DNA of 64,000 bases from Sequoia sempervirens. Lineage: Eukaryota > Streptophyta > Pinopsida > Cupressales > Cupressaceae. Of this stretch, positions 41,263-54,029 are shown in pieces. Position 1 is the stretch's first letter, and each line of letters starts with the position of its first letter. Where the stretch lies: NCBI GenBank assembly GCA_007258455.2, contig VDFB02254976.1:82827-146826 (forward strand), read 5' to 3'. Below the pieces are notes generated by a model. It was not told the origin of the DNA, made no database searches, and saw nothing but the letters and a program-made list of their open reading frames with translations. The translations under genes were made by a program, and so were the position numbers.

Positions 41263-43824
41263 ACATTTTGGGACAACACTTTTGACTTGAGTTTGATGTT
41301 TTGATGTTTGGATAAAGGATATTTATGAACTTGGAAATATTTAGGGTAGACTCGTGACCTTCAAGATAAACTAGTTCAAAGATGATAACTAACTCAACTA
41401 AGTGCATGGAAAAGGATTCATTTCACATACAAAGTAGCTAATTTAGGGGTTGGTTTGATAGATGTTCAAGTCAAAAAGTGTTGGTGTATTCAAAAAATTT
41501 ACAAAGTTTGGTGAAGTGAAGGACGAGTTTTGATGAAGGGGTGGATGGAATGTTTGACCCAATGTTGACCTAGAGTGAACCTTTGTTTTGCATGACCAAG
41601 GTAGTGAGAAACATGCTATACCTCTAAAGTGATCAAACCCTAAGGACTCAATGATTTTGGAAATAAGACCCAATGATTTTGGTAAAGTGAAACTCAATGA
41701 TTTTGGATAATGAAACTCAATGATTTTAGACTCAATGTTTTGCAATGTTTTCCTTGTATGGTAGTGGGTGTAAGGTTGGGTTGTTCAATCAGAGCGATCA
41801 AACACCAAATGGTCACGTGGGGTTCAATTTGTCAATTTATCTTGCTTAAGTGAGTTTCTTTTACCACAAACACTTGTCTTGATTAAGTTTTCAAACTAAA
41901 TGTCTATGTCAAAAACATCATAAATTTCACAATGTCCATTTTGTGAAATCATGAGGTTGAAGCCATAGTTTCTTATGTTGACTTTGGGAAGTATGGATTG
42001 AGATATAAGTAACAATATTTAGAAATCTCTAAGGATAGAAATCCTTAGGACAAGCATTAATATCAAGGCTATTTCAAAAGGTATCCATACTTAGACCAAA
42101 GGGTTTTAAATTTTGAGGAAGATTTACCAAAGGGTTTGAAATTTTGAGGAAGATTGTGAATGTTTGTTTGTAACATTTTGGAATGAAGCAAAGTATTAAA
42201 CTGGCTCACAAGCATTTACCATCCGAGGTTGAGAAGATATTACTTGTTGAATCCCCACTTGGATTTCTCCAAACACTAAGACAATGTAAACAACTAGAGA
42301 TTTGGTGACACTAGCTCCCCTCCACAACACACACTTCTCGGGACCACCAAATCTAAAAATCCTTAAAATCTAGAGACCAAAAGGATCTTTTGTTTCAAAA
42401 ATTGAATAGTAAAATCTAGGGCAGCTTTGGAACGACAATGTCTGCACCAGCAAGCATAAAGGTTTTTGGCTTCTAAACAAGTGGTTCATAATAAGGGCTT
42501 TCTTTCGAGGTTACCATACATGCTACAAGATTAGCTCAAGATTATGGAGAATCAAGAGGCCTTCTAGTCTCTTCCTAAAGATATATTTTGATGTATCACA
42601 CGAATACTAAGGGTGAAACTTGTCGGTATGACGCATCCACACCTATTGCTTATGACTTTCCTTACGAACACATTATTTATATAGCGGCTTGAAAGATCTT
42701 GGCTTTAGCTTGTTTCTGCTTGGGTTGTTCCCTCCTTTGAAAGTGGGGAGGCAGGCCCTTTAAAGATAAACAATAGAAAGGAAGTATGTTTCTAGTTTGA
42801 TCATCCCAATTTGCATGAAACAAGGAGAGAACACACATCACGCCTTTTCCCTACACTAGCATGGGGTTCATTTTTAATCCAATTTGAAAGATGTAGGTGA
42901 TTATACAAAGTGTTAAGGAATGTTTTTTTTTTCTCAAGATCACCGGGTGGTATGAAAGAATTGTATACGCATTCGATAACAAGGATGTAAATCAAAACAT
43001 AACAAACACTCGTTAATTTTAACCCCTAAAGCTAAGATGAATTCATTTTATGCACCAAACGAAATGTTAAGTTGTATTGTCCAATTTTAAACCCAAAAGA
43101 AAGATGATAAAATGAGGGTTCAATTTTAGTCCTGTTTGAGCATTCTTTTTAAGACCCAATTGAAAATTAGTGTGGCCCTACAACATAAAATGAAAAGCAT
43201 ATTTAGAAGGTTATAATTTCCCCAAAAGCATCAAATGATTGTTATAATTATAAGATGGAAAGATAAGAATGTTTCTTCACTTTTTTGTGTATTATCCAAC
43301 TTGCAAAACCCTATCAGTCTAACAACTAGAACAACATTAGAAGTATGCTAGTAATATGAAAAAGTGAAAAAATTAAACACATGCTGAAAAATGATCATTA
43401 AATTTTTTACCAAAGTTGGGCATTGCTATTCACGATAGCGTCATTCTGGTGAAATTGGGCATCACTTTGCAAATAAAATAGTGATGACGATAACATCATT
43501 TTGAGGAGCGTCCCCGTTTGCAAATTTTGATACCTCTAAAAAGTATTAGCATCGTCATCTGCTTAATCAATTTCAGGATATTAAATAGGCATTGTTTTAG
43601 ATGACGATAGCGTCGTTATATGGCGACGCCTAGCAAAAGCGTCACTAAAATTCTTTTGGGCATCGCCATATCCTGCAAAAGTCAGAAAAAATGGAATTCG
43701 AGATAGAAATTGATTGAATTTGATTAGTTTTTCCCTCCTTATAGTACTAGAATGTGATTGACAAGATTAGTATGGGCCAATTACGCTTGATCCATGAAGA
43801 ATCGAAACATAATGAAGCCACTAA
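41263..43824 (-). other. Leader-like non-coding DNA of the minus-strand element
   Basis: AT-rich, no supported gene. It holds the right copy of the 157-bp repeat and, at 43420-43660, several GACGATAGCGTC-like words including an inverted pair (ATCGTCATCT near 43552, AGATGACGAT near 43597). Confidence 0.4.
42126..42282. repeat. 157-bp direct repeat, right copy
   Basis: Partner of 40305-40461, preceded by an extra partial unit (ACCAAAGGGTTTTAAATTTT at 42094). Confidence 0.8.
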
Positions 43825-45030
43825 TGTCGAATCTCAACAGGATCATTCAAATGAAAGTTAAACTTAAACATTTATCAAACTAAGTATTCTAAATTATGAA
43901 AGCATTTAAATGTCTACTCTAATCCATATGAAACTTATCCCAGTGTAGGAGTGGTGTCTTGTTGATGTGGAAGATGTCCCTTTCCCAATCCTGTGGATAA
44001 ATGAGCTTGTTCCAATTAGTTTTATTGAAGAAAACTAATGGAACAATTGTGAGATGTGTATGAAAACACGATTCTAATCTAAATGAACATGATGCAAACT
44101 AATTAAACATGATCTTATGCTAAATGATGAAGATATAATAATGCTAAGATAGTTCTAAATGGATTATGACCTAAAAGATCCAAACCCTAATTAATTAAAC
44201 AAGCTAAATGGATGCATTATGTGATCATGGAAGCCATTAATGGAAGCTTAAAGTTAATTAATGCAATTAAAATGAACTAAAAGATGCTAAATGTGTGCTA
44301 AATATGAGTGTGAGTGTGAGTGATTTCAACAACATAAGTTTTCTCTGAAAGATGGATCCATTTATCTCCAAATAGTGAACTATTTATAGGAAAGCAAATG
44401 AGAAATGAAGGGTTAAGATTAAAAGGGTTAATCAATGGTCAAAAATGGAGGAGAGATGAAACATGGATCAATGATTCTCATCACATACAAGATCACATGG
44501 ATAAAGAAAAGATCAAGGGCTCACAATCATGCAAACAAACACACTTTGCAACAACTTTAAAAAGTTGTTTCAAAGTTTGTTTGGAGTAATCATTACCTAT
44601 TTTTGGAGGAAAATAGGAGAATATTCCTTATGCAAGTGGATGAGAGGGAAATTAACAATTTAGTTAATTAAAACTAAATTTGAATGTGCAAGATAAGGAA
44701 TGTGAGGATTTTCATTAAATTATTGATTTATTTAATGAAAAGGAGATGCAAATATGATCTATTTAATTAAATAGTTTAGGTTATTTAATTAAATAAGAGG
44801 ACTTAGGGTTAAAATTAAATAATTTGCATTATTCAATTAAACCGGATGAGATGTTAGTGTGATAGGGGTGAATTAATCCAATTAGGTCAATTAGATTAAT
44901 AGGTGAAAATGAGGCATTTAATTAAATAATTAGGATTATTTAATTAAACAAGGGAAAAGAAGATGGATTTTAGGATGAAGCGATGTTAGTTAGCGAATGG
45001 GATCCATTGAGACATTTTTAGGTGTCTACA
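43825..45030 (-). repeat. LTR of a minus-strand Tat-type element
   Basis: On the minus strand it starts TGTAGACACCTAAAAATG (right end 45030), the same 18 bases that start the E1 LTR. U3 has TTTAATTAAATAA blocks; the TATA box CCTATAAATA is at 44391-44400. There is no purine tract on its right, so it is a 5' or solo LTR. The left end is placed at 43825 because the next minus-strand bases, TTAGTG, equal those after the E1 LTR; this is tentative. Confidence 0.6.
44391..44400 (-). promoter_or_regulatory. TATA box in minus-strand LTR
   Basis: Minus strand CCTATAAATA, about 630 bp from the LTR start. Confidence 0.5.
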
Positions 45031-45066
45031 AGTTTGAATAATGATTTCATCAAGCTTACATAGTAA

Positions 45067-45525
45067 GTGGCTTCCCTACAAACAATTCAAGGTGTGTGGG
45101 TTCCAAGAACAACATCAATTGTTGAAATTTTTAAGTTTACCAAATTTGACAATAATTCCCCCAAAGAAATTGTAGAGACAAATGAGGCCATTGGGATACT
45201 TGGGGAAATTTCAACTTTTCAATCTAGTTTGGATCTCCAATTGAGAAATAAATTGAAAATGTTTGAGGCAATGGAAAAGGGAGCAATGCCTAATATTTTG
45301 GATAATTTTGGGATAGTTAAGCCTCTACCAACTTGGAATGGGGAATTTAGGACTGTAATCCCATCTATATGTTCTTTTATTTGTTTAGGACGCAGGCTAG
45401 ACTTGGCTTTATTAAATAATGCAATTAATGAATTAATAAAGTTGGAATCTAATTTATGTAACTTTATTAAGGAAACAAGGGCAATTATGGATGCAAAGTA
45501 TAATGTCCATAACAATAAGGTTTAG
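45067..45525 (+). CDS. Uncharacterised 152-codon ORF
   Basis: MASLQTIQGVWVPRTTSIVE... is mostly polar with amphipathic stretches (LDLALLNNAINELIKLESNL could be a short coiled coil). No signal peptide, membrane segment or known motif. It begins 37 bp after the LTR end. No family is recognised; it may be a remnant of a repeat ORF. Confidence 0.25.
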   Translation: MASLQTIQGVWVPRTTSIVEIFKFTKFDNNSPKEIVETNEAIGILGEISTFQSSLDLQLRNKLKMFEAMEKGAMPNILDNFGIVKPLPTWNGEFRTVIPSICSFICLGRRLDLALLNNAINELIKLESNLCNFIKETRAIMDAKYNVHNNKV

Positions 45526-48500
45526 AAGATTTTTGAATTCAAGTGGCCAAGAGAAGTCGATTACAACTCATGGCTTGAGCAATATAATGCATAGATGGGT
45601 TGACATATTTTGCATTAGTTGTAACTCCTCCAATGAATTCATCATCAATTTTGATTTGCTCGAGTGTATTTTTTCTTATCTGAAGTAGTTGTAACATTTT
45701 TGTCTTATTGTGTGAACAAGTTGTCAAATGAAAATATGACATTTGTTCAAGGCCCTTTGCTTGTTGCTCCCTTGTTTTTATAAAAGGATTTTGAGCCTTT
45801 TTTTGGTATCCTAGAGAATATAATTTTGGGATGGGCTAGTTAGGTCTTAGTGAGCCTTAGCTTTTTCAAAAGAAGGAATTGTAAAGTTTTGTTCATAACA
45901 TCAACACACAACCTAAATTGAGATATATTTGAGTGATATTCATTAGCATTCTTGTCTCCTATTTAGTAAACAATATTTTCTAATCAATATAATCAAGGAT
46001 TATGTGATTTGTATTACACATTTGTTGTAATTTAAATGTTTTGTTGATGACTTCTATTCATTGAGTAGAATAATTGCTTTCAATAAAATGTTGGGATATT
46101 GTGATAAGAATTAGGATTTAAAAGAAGAATTGTGTTGTTGAATAGTAGTGGGTTATACTGTTATAAGGTAATGGTATATTGCAAACCATTAGGCTTGTAA
46201 TTAGATTGTTGTTATAAGAGAATTTCATGATTCTTGACTCTATTATAGGATAAGACATCGGTCCAAGAATACATTATGTTTAGTATCAAATTATGAACTA
46301 GATCATAACTTTTTAAAGATTCTTGTTTAATTTTTAGTTGTATTCTTATGCCATAATTTGAGAGAATCAAAGGAGTATATGGATTTAATGAATTATATGT
46401 GTCACACTTTTAATAATCTATGTAAGAAATTAATTTGTTGAATATACCATCTATTCCAACATTGTATGTATTTAAGTGGTGTATGTAAAGGGAAACCCAC
46501 CTCCTTGGTCTTGTAGAGCCTAAAGTGCATAAGGATTTTCAAATCCTTGTTCATTGGCTAGTTTATTGATAATATGAAGTAGCTTAGTGTTAGAAAAAAT
46601 TAGATGACCAACTGAAATTTCTAAAAAGAAACACCAATAATTTACTCACTAGGTGCTACCACAATAGTGTGTCACTTTTGGGATGTGCTGATTTTTTCCT
46701 AAAATTAGTGTTTTTAGAAAAAAATAATGATTTAAGTCATGAGAGGCTCCATCTAAAGGATTTAATTGAAGAGGGATAGATAAGACCCCCTTAGATAAAA
46801 CCCCTCTAGTATTAAATCATACCCACAATGCAGTCTCCTTCGCACCTATCAAAATGCTGGTAAAAACCCACTTTTTCCTTACCTTTTGAGGGATTAAATA
46901 ACATCATTTAAAAATTATATTTTGCAAGATTGTAGCCCTCGAAGCGAGCTTTCCAACAAGTATAATTTTGATATATCTTCATTTTATCATGTATTTAATT
47001 TTTAATTTTTACTAAACATAGGTTTTTCTCTGAACATCAAGCTCTTTGTTGTGCAAAGGTGGAAAAATAGTAAAACATTGTAAAAATAAATTAAAAAACA
47101 CTCATTCCCTAGGTATCGGTGTCCTTGTTTCACCAAAAAAAAAAATGAATTTCAATATATACACAACAAGTTAGGTTGTATGACACACATGTATGTCCAA
47201 ATTATAGTTACAATGACTTCAAAAATTATTTTTAGAAAAAATATGCAACAAAAAATTATGAAAAAACATCCTTTCCCTAGATATTGATGTTGAGAATCTA
47301 TATTTCAAAGATTAGAATTTAATCCTTTATAGAAAAAAATTTATATTGTACAACACACACGTTACTTTATGAAAATGTTGTTTATGTTTAAAACTAGATA
47401 TTAAAGGAGATGTTGAAAGATTCATGATTTATTTTAGAAAATAAAAAAAATATATATGTAGAATTTACACACAAATTGCCACAAATCACTAGTTCACATC
47501 ATCTTCAAATTCTTAACGGTTTAGTTGCTATAGGTCTCAAAAGATGAAGATTGAGTTAAAAATATTGATGTAAATGTCCATCTTGGGAAAAAAGTGAGAT
47601 GCAGTATTGCTCACATTCATCAATCCACTTGGTATGCTTGAAAACATATTTAAATAAGACATCAAGCCCCATTTTTCAATGTATGACTTAAATTTTGGCT
47701 CAATATAGTTGTGTCCAAAAAAATTAAGGTAGAAAAATAATATTTAGTATAAAATGAATATGGAAATACAATGTATAAAAAAAATAATAACTAAAATTTA
47801 ACAAATGGATAAAACTACATTTGACCTTTTATAGTGGTGTTGAAAATCTCTTGACATATTTGGCATGTAATGTAGCTTCCCCATTTTTAGATTTTTTATC
47901 ATTGGAAATCAAATAGATATGTTACAATTGACAAAATGAAAATACATATAAGTTTTATAGAGATTTTTTTTTCAAAAATTCACATTTAATACAATTTTTT
48001 TTTTATTAATTTACAAAATAATTTAAAAATAACATTATGACAACCCCCTTGGTATTTAAAATTGAAGTTATACAATGCAAAAAGGAACATGCTCGTTGTA
48101 TTCCTATCTCCACTTCTCTAGAACCACACAAACATGCCGAAGAACAAGGTCATAAAAAAAAAAATAAACTATATAATATAGTGGCTTACTAGTTTAAAGA
48201 ACCAAGATGGTTCCACAAAGAATAAGGATATTAAAGAAAAAGCATTAGACTAAATAACATGTAACTAGCTATTTTACTAGATTACAGAATAGAGACGCTT
48301 CTATAAGTGTCTTGTTCAACTCACATAAACCTAGGAAATTTTTTATAGGATAGCATGGATAAATCCTTTTAACTCTTATAGACATTTCATAAATAAATTA
48401 AAACACACAAAAAGGTGTCATAGCTTTGGATTGGATATTAGGGACTTTTGAGTGTTGAGATATTGACTGTTTAGGAAATTATGAGGATATATGAGAATAA

Positions 48501-49690
48501 CTTACAAATATTAGAAAATAGTAAAGGTTGTTGAGGTCCATGACATAAAGGACCCTATCACTTGATGTTTAAATAGATCATCAAATATAAATTTTGTAAG
48601 AGGTCAAATATGATTCTCTTTATTTAATAACTAATCATGAGTTTCTAGTTGTTGAAAGGTCTTAATGTCTACTAGTAAACCAACATCCACCACTAAAGTT
48701 GTTCACAATAGTGCAGTATTTGTGATCCATTTTTTACTATATGTCCACTATAGTTTGAAACTCTTAATTTTACCAAAGGCCTAGAAAGTAACTTGAGTTG
48801 GAAGCAAGATGCTTTTACTGTAAGAAAGATGATTTTGTTGTAATCAATATGATTTAGCTATAAGTAAAGTTGTATAGGTGGTTTTTGTCTAAAAGACATT
48901 AGCAAGGTGAGGAGCATCCCACAAGACTATTCACCCAAGATTGTGGGGCCAATTAATTAATCATTCTTTTAAGAGTTGGTATAGAATACTCTACACCATG
49001 CAAGATTTGGCTAAAGATTGTAGCCACCCAAGAAATAGGTACTTATGAAAGCATGAGATACATCAACTACGAGAGAATAATACTCTTCTATCAAATGATA
49101 GATTATGATTATTGATTTACACATGAGAACCCTTGGTTATATCTAGCCAAGTTGATACATAGGATTAAACAAGATCATGGCAAGTGCCTTAATCTATGTC
49201 ATGGGACAACAAACTTTAAATGACCTAAGACACAAGAAATAAATGACATAATATAAGATAAGATATAATACCAACTAAGACTTCTTGAAAGATTCCTAGG
49301 ACCTACTAGTGGATTAGATAGGTAAAACACCTTATTCACATCAACAATTCTAGGGTTAATCTCTAAAAAAGTAATAATCCCCCACATTGGTTTTTTGGAT
49401 AAGAGTTTCTCTATACTTGATAGCATCAACTATACAAAGTCATTAAAAATAATCATAATTGCTAGGGTTCAAAGCTCGTGTATTGCTAAAAGAGAAATTA
49501 GGGCTCAAATAAAAAAATAGAAAAAAATAGGGCTAGAAAAACTTACATTTTGCACTTGATGTTGTCATCATGATTGTAGAAAGGATAACTAAAGATTATA
49601 GTCAAATAATCATATTTTTTTTTTTTTTTGATCCCTGGAGAACTACAAGATCTTGAAATCATACTTAGGCATTCCTGACGTGATATTCTC
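45526..49690. other. AT-rich intergenic DNA, nothing recognised
   Basis: No coding frame, no terminal repeats found. A weak repetition of about 170 bp (CCCTAGGTATCGGTGT at 47109 and CCCTAGATATTGATGT at 47278; TTGTATGACACACA at 47173 and TTGTACAACACACA at 47347) suggests a decayed tandem duplication. A T-run lies at 49615-49630. Confidence 0.5.
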
Positions 49691-49828
49691 AAACTAACAC
49701 AGTTGTGGTGATAAAAAAAAGAGAAGGATACCTAATCAGAAGCCCAAAGCTTGAGGATGGAGAAGCCCTAAGCCAACAAAAAGTGATTCAATGAATTAAT
49801 TAGGAGGAGACACCCTTCTTGAACAGAA

Positions 49829-52402
49829 ATGAAAATCTTAACCTGGAATGTTAGGGGTTTAAACGCCCCTAACAAGTGGAGCCTAATAAGGCGACACATT
49901 GAAGTATGTCAAGCAGAAATATGCATGTTTCAGGAAACAAAATTAGGCGGATCAGCTTTGGAGTCCTTTGGCAGGAAATTGAAGCTTTGGAAATGGGCTG
50001 GAGTGGAGGCGGAAGGGGCCTCCGATGGCTTGTTAATCTTATGGAAACCACAGACAGTTTTGTTAGAAGTGATGAATTTGGGTCGTCACTGGTTGTTATG
50101 CAAGGTACGAAGCTTAATCTCGAATCTTAGCTTTAATTTATTAAATGTGTATGGTCCCTTGATGTGTGCACAGAAAAGAGTAGTGTGGTTTGAATTGGAT
50201 AGGATTTTGCAAACGTTACATAAGGAACCCAACATTATAGGGGGGGATTTTAATGCCATCCTTAGGATGGAAGACAAGAAAGGGGGCTTAGGAAAACCCC
50301 TATAGTCACAAAAGGACTTTTGTAGCTTTGTGGAGAGAAATTCTCTTTTTGAAATTCTGATAAGCAATGGCAATTTCACCTGGACGAATAGGAGAAAAGG
50401 GTTTGGTAGTATTGCAGAAAAATTAGATCGCTTCTTCTTCAAAGGAAATCTGAGTCTCTTTCCCTATTCTTTAGAAAGCAAAATCAACTCCGGTATAGGC
50501 TTTGATCATCTCACTGTACAGTTAATCTTCGAAGGGGAAAAGGGTCCACTTAGATGTCCATTTAAATTTGAAATGATGTGGTTTAAGGATCCCCAAGTGT
50601 TGGCATTACTGGAACAGTGGTGGAACGAATGCCCAAGAGTGGGCTCAAGTCTTTTCAATGTGATTATAAAATTAAAGCATCTCAAACAGTGTTTAAAACA
50701 ATGGAACAAAGTTAGCTTTAAAAATATCTTCGTAGAGAAAGTGCAGACTGAAACAGAATTAGCCTCGTTAGCAGACGAAATTATGAAATGTGGCATGAAT
50801 GAGTCATGTTACATGAAAGAAAAAGCTCTGAACAGCAAGCTTAATGATTTACTTATTAAAGAAGAAATTTTTTGGAGGCAAAAATCTAGAGAAGTTTGGC
50901 TAAAAGCAAGAGACAGAAATTCAAAAAAAAATCACAATTCTACAAAAGCAAGAAGAGAATATAATAGAATTTCCTGTCTGAAAGATGGGGATGGAAGGTT
51001 GATAGAAGATTTGGATGAGATTAAGGTCTCTGCAGTTAACTACTTTCAGAATTTGCTTAACGATTGGGAAGGTTCAAACTGGCAAGCTCAAAACACTTTT
51101 ATGCAATTCATACCGAAATTGGTCTCTCAAGCCCAATTAAATGCACTGAATGCAAAATTTACAGAAGAGGAAGTGAAAGAGGCAGTTTTTGAGATGCAAC
51201 CAGAAAAAGCACCAGGACCAGATGGTTTTCCAGCTGGCTTCTTTCAGAAATGTTGGCACTTTTTGGGTAAAGAGGTCTGGGAAGCAATAGAAGATTCTAG
51301 ACGGAACAGAAGGGTTTTAAAAGAAGAAAACAACACTCTTTTGGTGCTGATCCCAAAAAAAGAGAAACTGGAACATTGGGAAGACTTTCGCCCAATATCA
51401 CTATGCAACACAATCTACAAAATTTTGGCCAAAGTTGTTGCCAACAGATTAAAAGAGATTCTTCCCTCTATCATCTCGGAGGAACAAACGGGATTCATCC
51501 CAAATCGCTCAATTCTTGATGGAATTATCATTGCTCAAGAAGTTATTCATTCAACTCAAAAAATGAATAAATCGGCTATGTTATTGAAATTAGACATCAG
51601 GAAAGCATATGATAGAGTAAATTGGAGATTCCTCTTTAAAGTCATGGAAGCCTTCGGTTTTCAAAAGGAGTGGCTAGACTGGATTTATGGATGGATCGCT
51701 TGCCCGAGATATTCAGTATTGGTAAATGGCTCTCCAGAGGGATTCTTCTCTCCTTCAAGAGGCCTGAGACAGGGGGATCCGTTATCCCCATTTTTGTTCA
51801 TAATTATGGCTGAAGCTTTAGGGAGGTCGATTGAAAAGGCAAAGGAGGTTGGTTGGGTTCATGGTTTGCAAGTCACTAGCAGTCTTCCCAACATCACACA
51901 TCAACAATTTGCGGATGACACAATGCTTTTTGGTGCAGCAACAGCAAAGGAGGCAAAAAATTATAAAAAATTTCTTGAAGATTATTCTAAGGCCTCTGGG
52001 CAAGAAGTAAGCAAGGCTAAATCTGATTTTTTTTTCTTTAACACATCCTGTCCCAATGAGGTTCAAATATTACGAATTCTCGGTTTCAAAAAAGGACAGC
52101 TTCCATGTAAATTTTTAGGCCTTCCTTTGGACAAAGGCATCAAAAACAACAGTGCATGGAGCTCAATGGTTACAAGATGCAAAGAGAAAATTTCCTCATG
52201 GAAGAACAGATGGTTATCTTGGGCAGGCAGGCTTACTTTGTTGAAATCTGTTATTTCGGCTCTCCCTATTTATATGTTGTCTTGCTTGCAATTAACCAGC
52301 GGTGCGAGCAAAGAATTAAGCAAGGTAATGAAAGATTTCTTTTGGAAAGGAAACACAGAAAAAAAAAAAAATCCCCCTCATAAAGTGGCAGAAGGTATGT
52401 GA
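49829..52402 (+). pseudogene. L1-type LINE ORF2: endonuclease and reverse transcriptase
   Basis: Starts MKILTWNVRGLNAPNKWSL, the standard start of plant L1 ORF2. The apurinic endonuclease has the N (TWNVRGLN), E (CMFQETKL) and D (IIGGDFNAIL) motifs and a degenerate end (GFDHLTV). An in-frame TAG at 50303-50305 separates it from the same frame at 50330-52402. RT: LIPKKEKLEHWEDFRPISLC, EQTGFIPNRSILDG, LLKLDIRKAYDRVNW (first Asp), GLRQGDPLSPFLF, and the active site FADD (about 51910). A run of 13 A at 52359-52371 shifts the frame. Confidence 0.9.
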
Positions 52403-54029
52403 GAAGCGTGAGAATGATGGGACAGGTCTGAGAGTAGTTTCAAGACAAAATAAGGCCGCAGGGGCTAAATTGGCTTGGATCATCTATACCAGGCCCAATC
52501 TAAAATGGGTAAAGATTATCAGAGCAAAATATCTGGTTCCTGACCCAAATTATTTCCTAACTGCAAAAACTCTTCCTTCTGGTTCACGGATCTGGAACTT
52601 CATCAACAACAGCAGAGATCTGATTTCAGATTTCCTCACATGGGAGGTAAAGGATGGTAAAGGGGCACTATTCTGGGAGGATTCGTGGGAAGGCCATTTT
52701 GCACTAGCAAAAGTCCCTGAATTTTCCAAAATAATGGAGGCGACAAAACAACTTTGGGGCTCAAAAGTTAGGGATTATATAGACTTCGCGGATAATGCGA
52801 AGGAGGGAATTCTGAAATGGAAATCGGTGAGATCTTTGAATTTGGGTGACCAAGAGGCAAAATTTTTTGAGCAGGAGTTAGCAAAACGCAGAGTATGGGC
52901 TAGAATGGGAGAAGACAGATTGAGGTGGGATGCTGCTCCAAACAGAATCTACTCGGCCAAGGCTGGATATAATGCGTTATCAGTCTCTCAAGAATCAAAA
53001 TCAGAACTACCTTGAGACCTTTGCTGGAATAAGGCATGTTTACCGAAAGCAGGGATGTTTACTTGGGCGGCCGCGCAGAGTAGAATTCTCACAGGTGACA
53101 GATTTACAAAATTGGGTTATCATGGCCCAACCAGATGCCCTCTTTGTTATAAGGCAGAGGAATCAGTGAACCACTTACTTCTAAACTGTGATTACACTCA
53201 GCAGGTGTGGTGCTGGCTACGCTATAAATTACGATGGTCCTCTGCTCTTCCTGGCACCCTCTTGGAGTGTCTAAATTCTTGGCCAAGTCATGATCAGCAT
53301 TGCATCTTCGGAGATCTATGGAAAATATCCCCCTCAATTCTGGTGTGGGAAGTTTGGAAGGAAAGAAATAGGCGCATTTTTCAGGACAAAGAGATGTCAA
53401 TTCCACAGTTGCAGTGCAAGATTGAGACTTGCATTGTAGAACTCTTCAATGCTCAGCTGCAGGAGAAATCAAAGAATTTAAATTTCACTAAATGGGATGC
53501 ATGGATATCGAAGCAATGGTTTGGAATCAAATCTCCGCCACTGGAGTGTTCAGGCAAAGCTGCCACGGCAGAACAACGAAAAAATACAAAGTGGATTCCT
53601 CCCGAACCGGGGTGGGTCAAATTAAATTTTGATGGCGCTTCTAAAGGGAATCCGGGCCCGTCCAGAGCCGGATGCATAATAAGGTCCTGCACTGGTTCGG
53701 TATTGGCGAAACTAGCTCAGCCATTGGAAGAAGGAACGAATAATGCTGCAGAATTCCAAGCACTGCTCCTGGGTCTAAAACTAAGCAAAGAATTGGGCAT
53801 TCAAAACTTGGTAATTGAAGGAGATTCAACAGTCGTTATAAATGCCTTAAGGACAAGACAGATTCATAATTGGAAATTGGGTGTTTTTTTAGATGCGGCC
53901 TTGGAACAGCTAAAATTTTTTGAGCAAGTCATGTTAAATCACACTCTCAGGGAAGGCAATTCTGAAGCAGATCAGTTGTCTAATCAGGGAGTTTGTGGCC
54001 CTGGATTCAAAGATTGTTCAAAGATGTGA
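52403..54029 (+). pseudogene. LINE ORF2 C-terminus: zinc-binding and RNase H domains
   Basis: Continues in another frame (52470-53015) after the poly-A shift, is interrupted by TGA at 53013-53015 (a Trp codon is expected), and resumes in the same frame at 53055-54029. MFTWAAAQSRILTGDRF...CPLCYKAEESVNHLLLNC is the zinc-binding domain found after RT in plant LINEs. KLNFDGASKGNPGPSRAG, NNAAEFQALLLGLKL, VIEGDSTVVINALRT and REGNSEADQLSN give a complete D-E-D-D RNase H. ORF2 stops at TGA 54027-54029. Confidence 0.9.
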
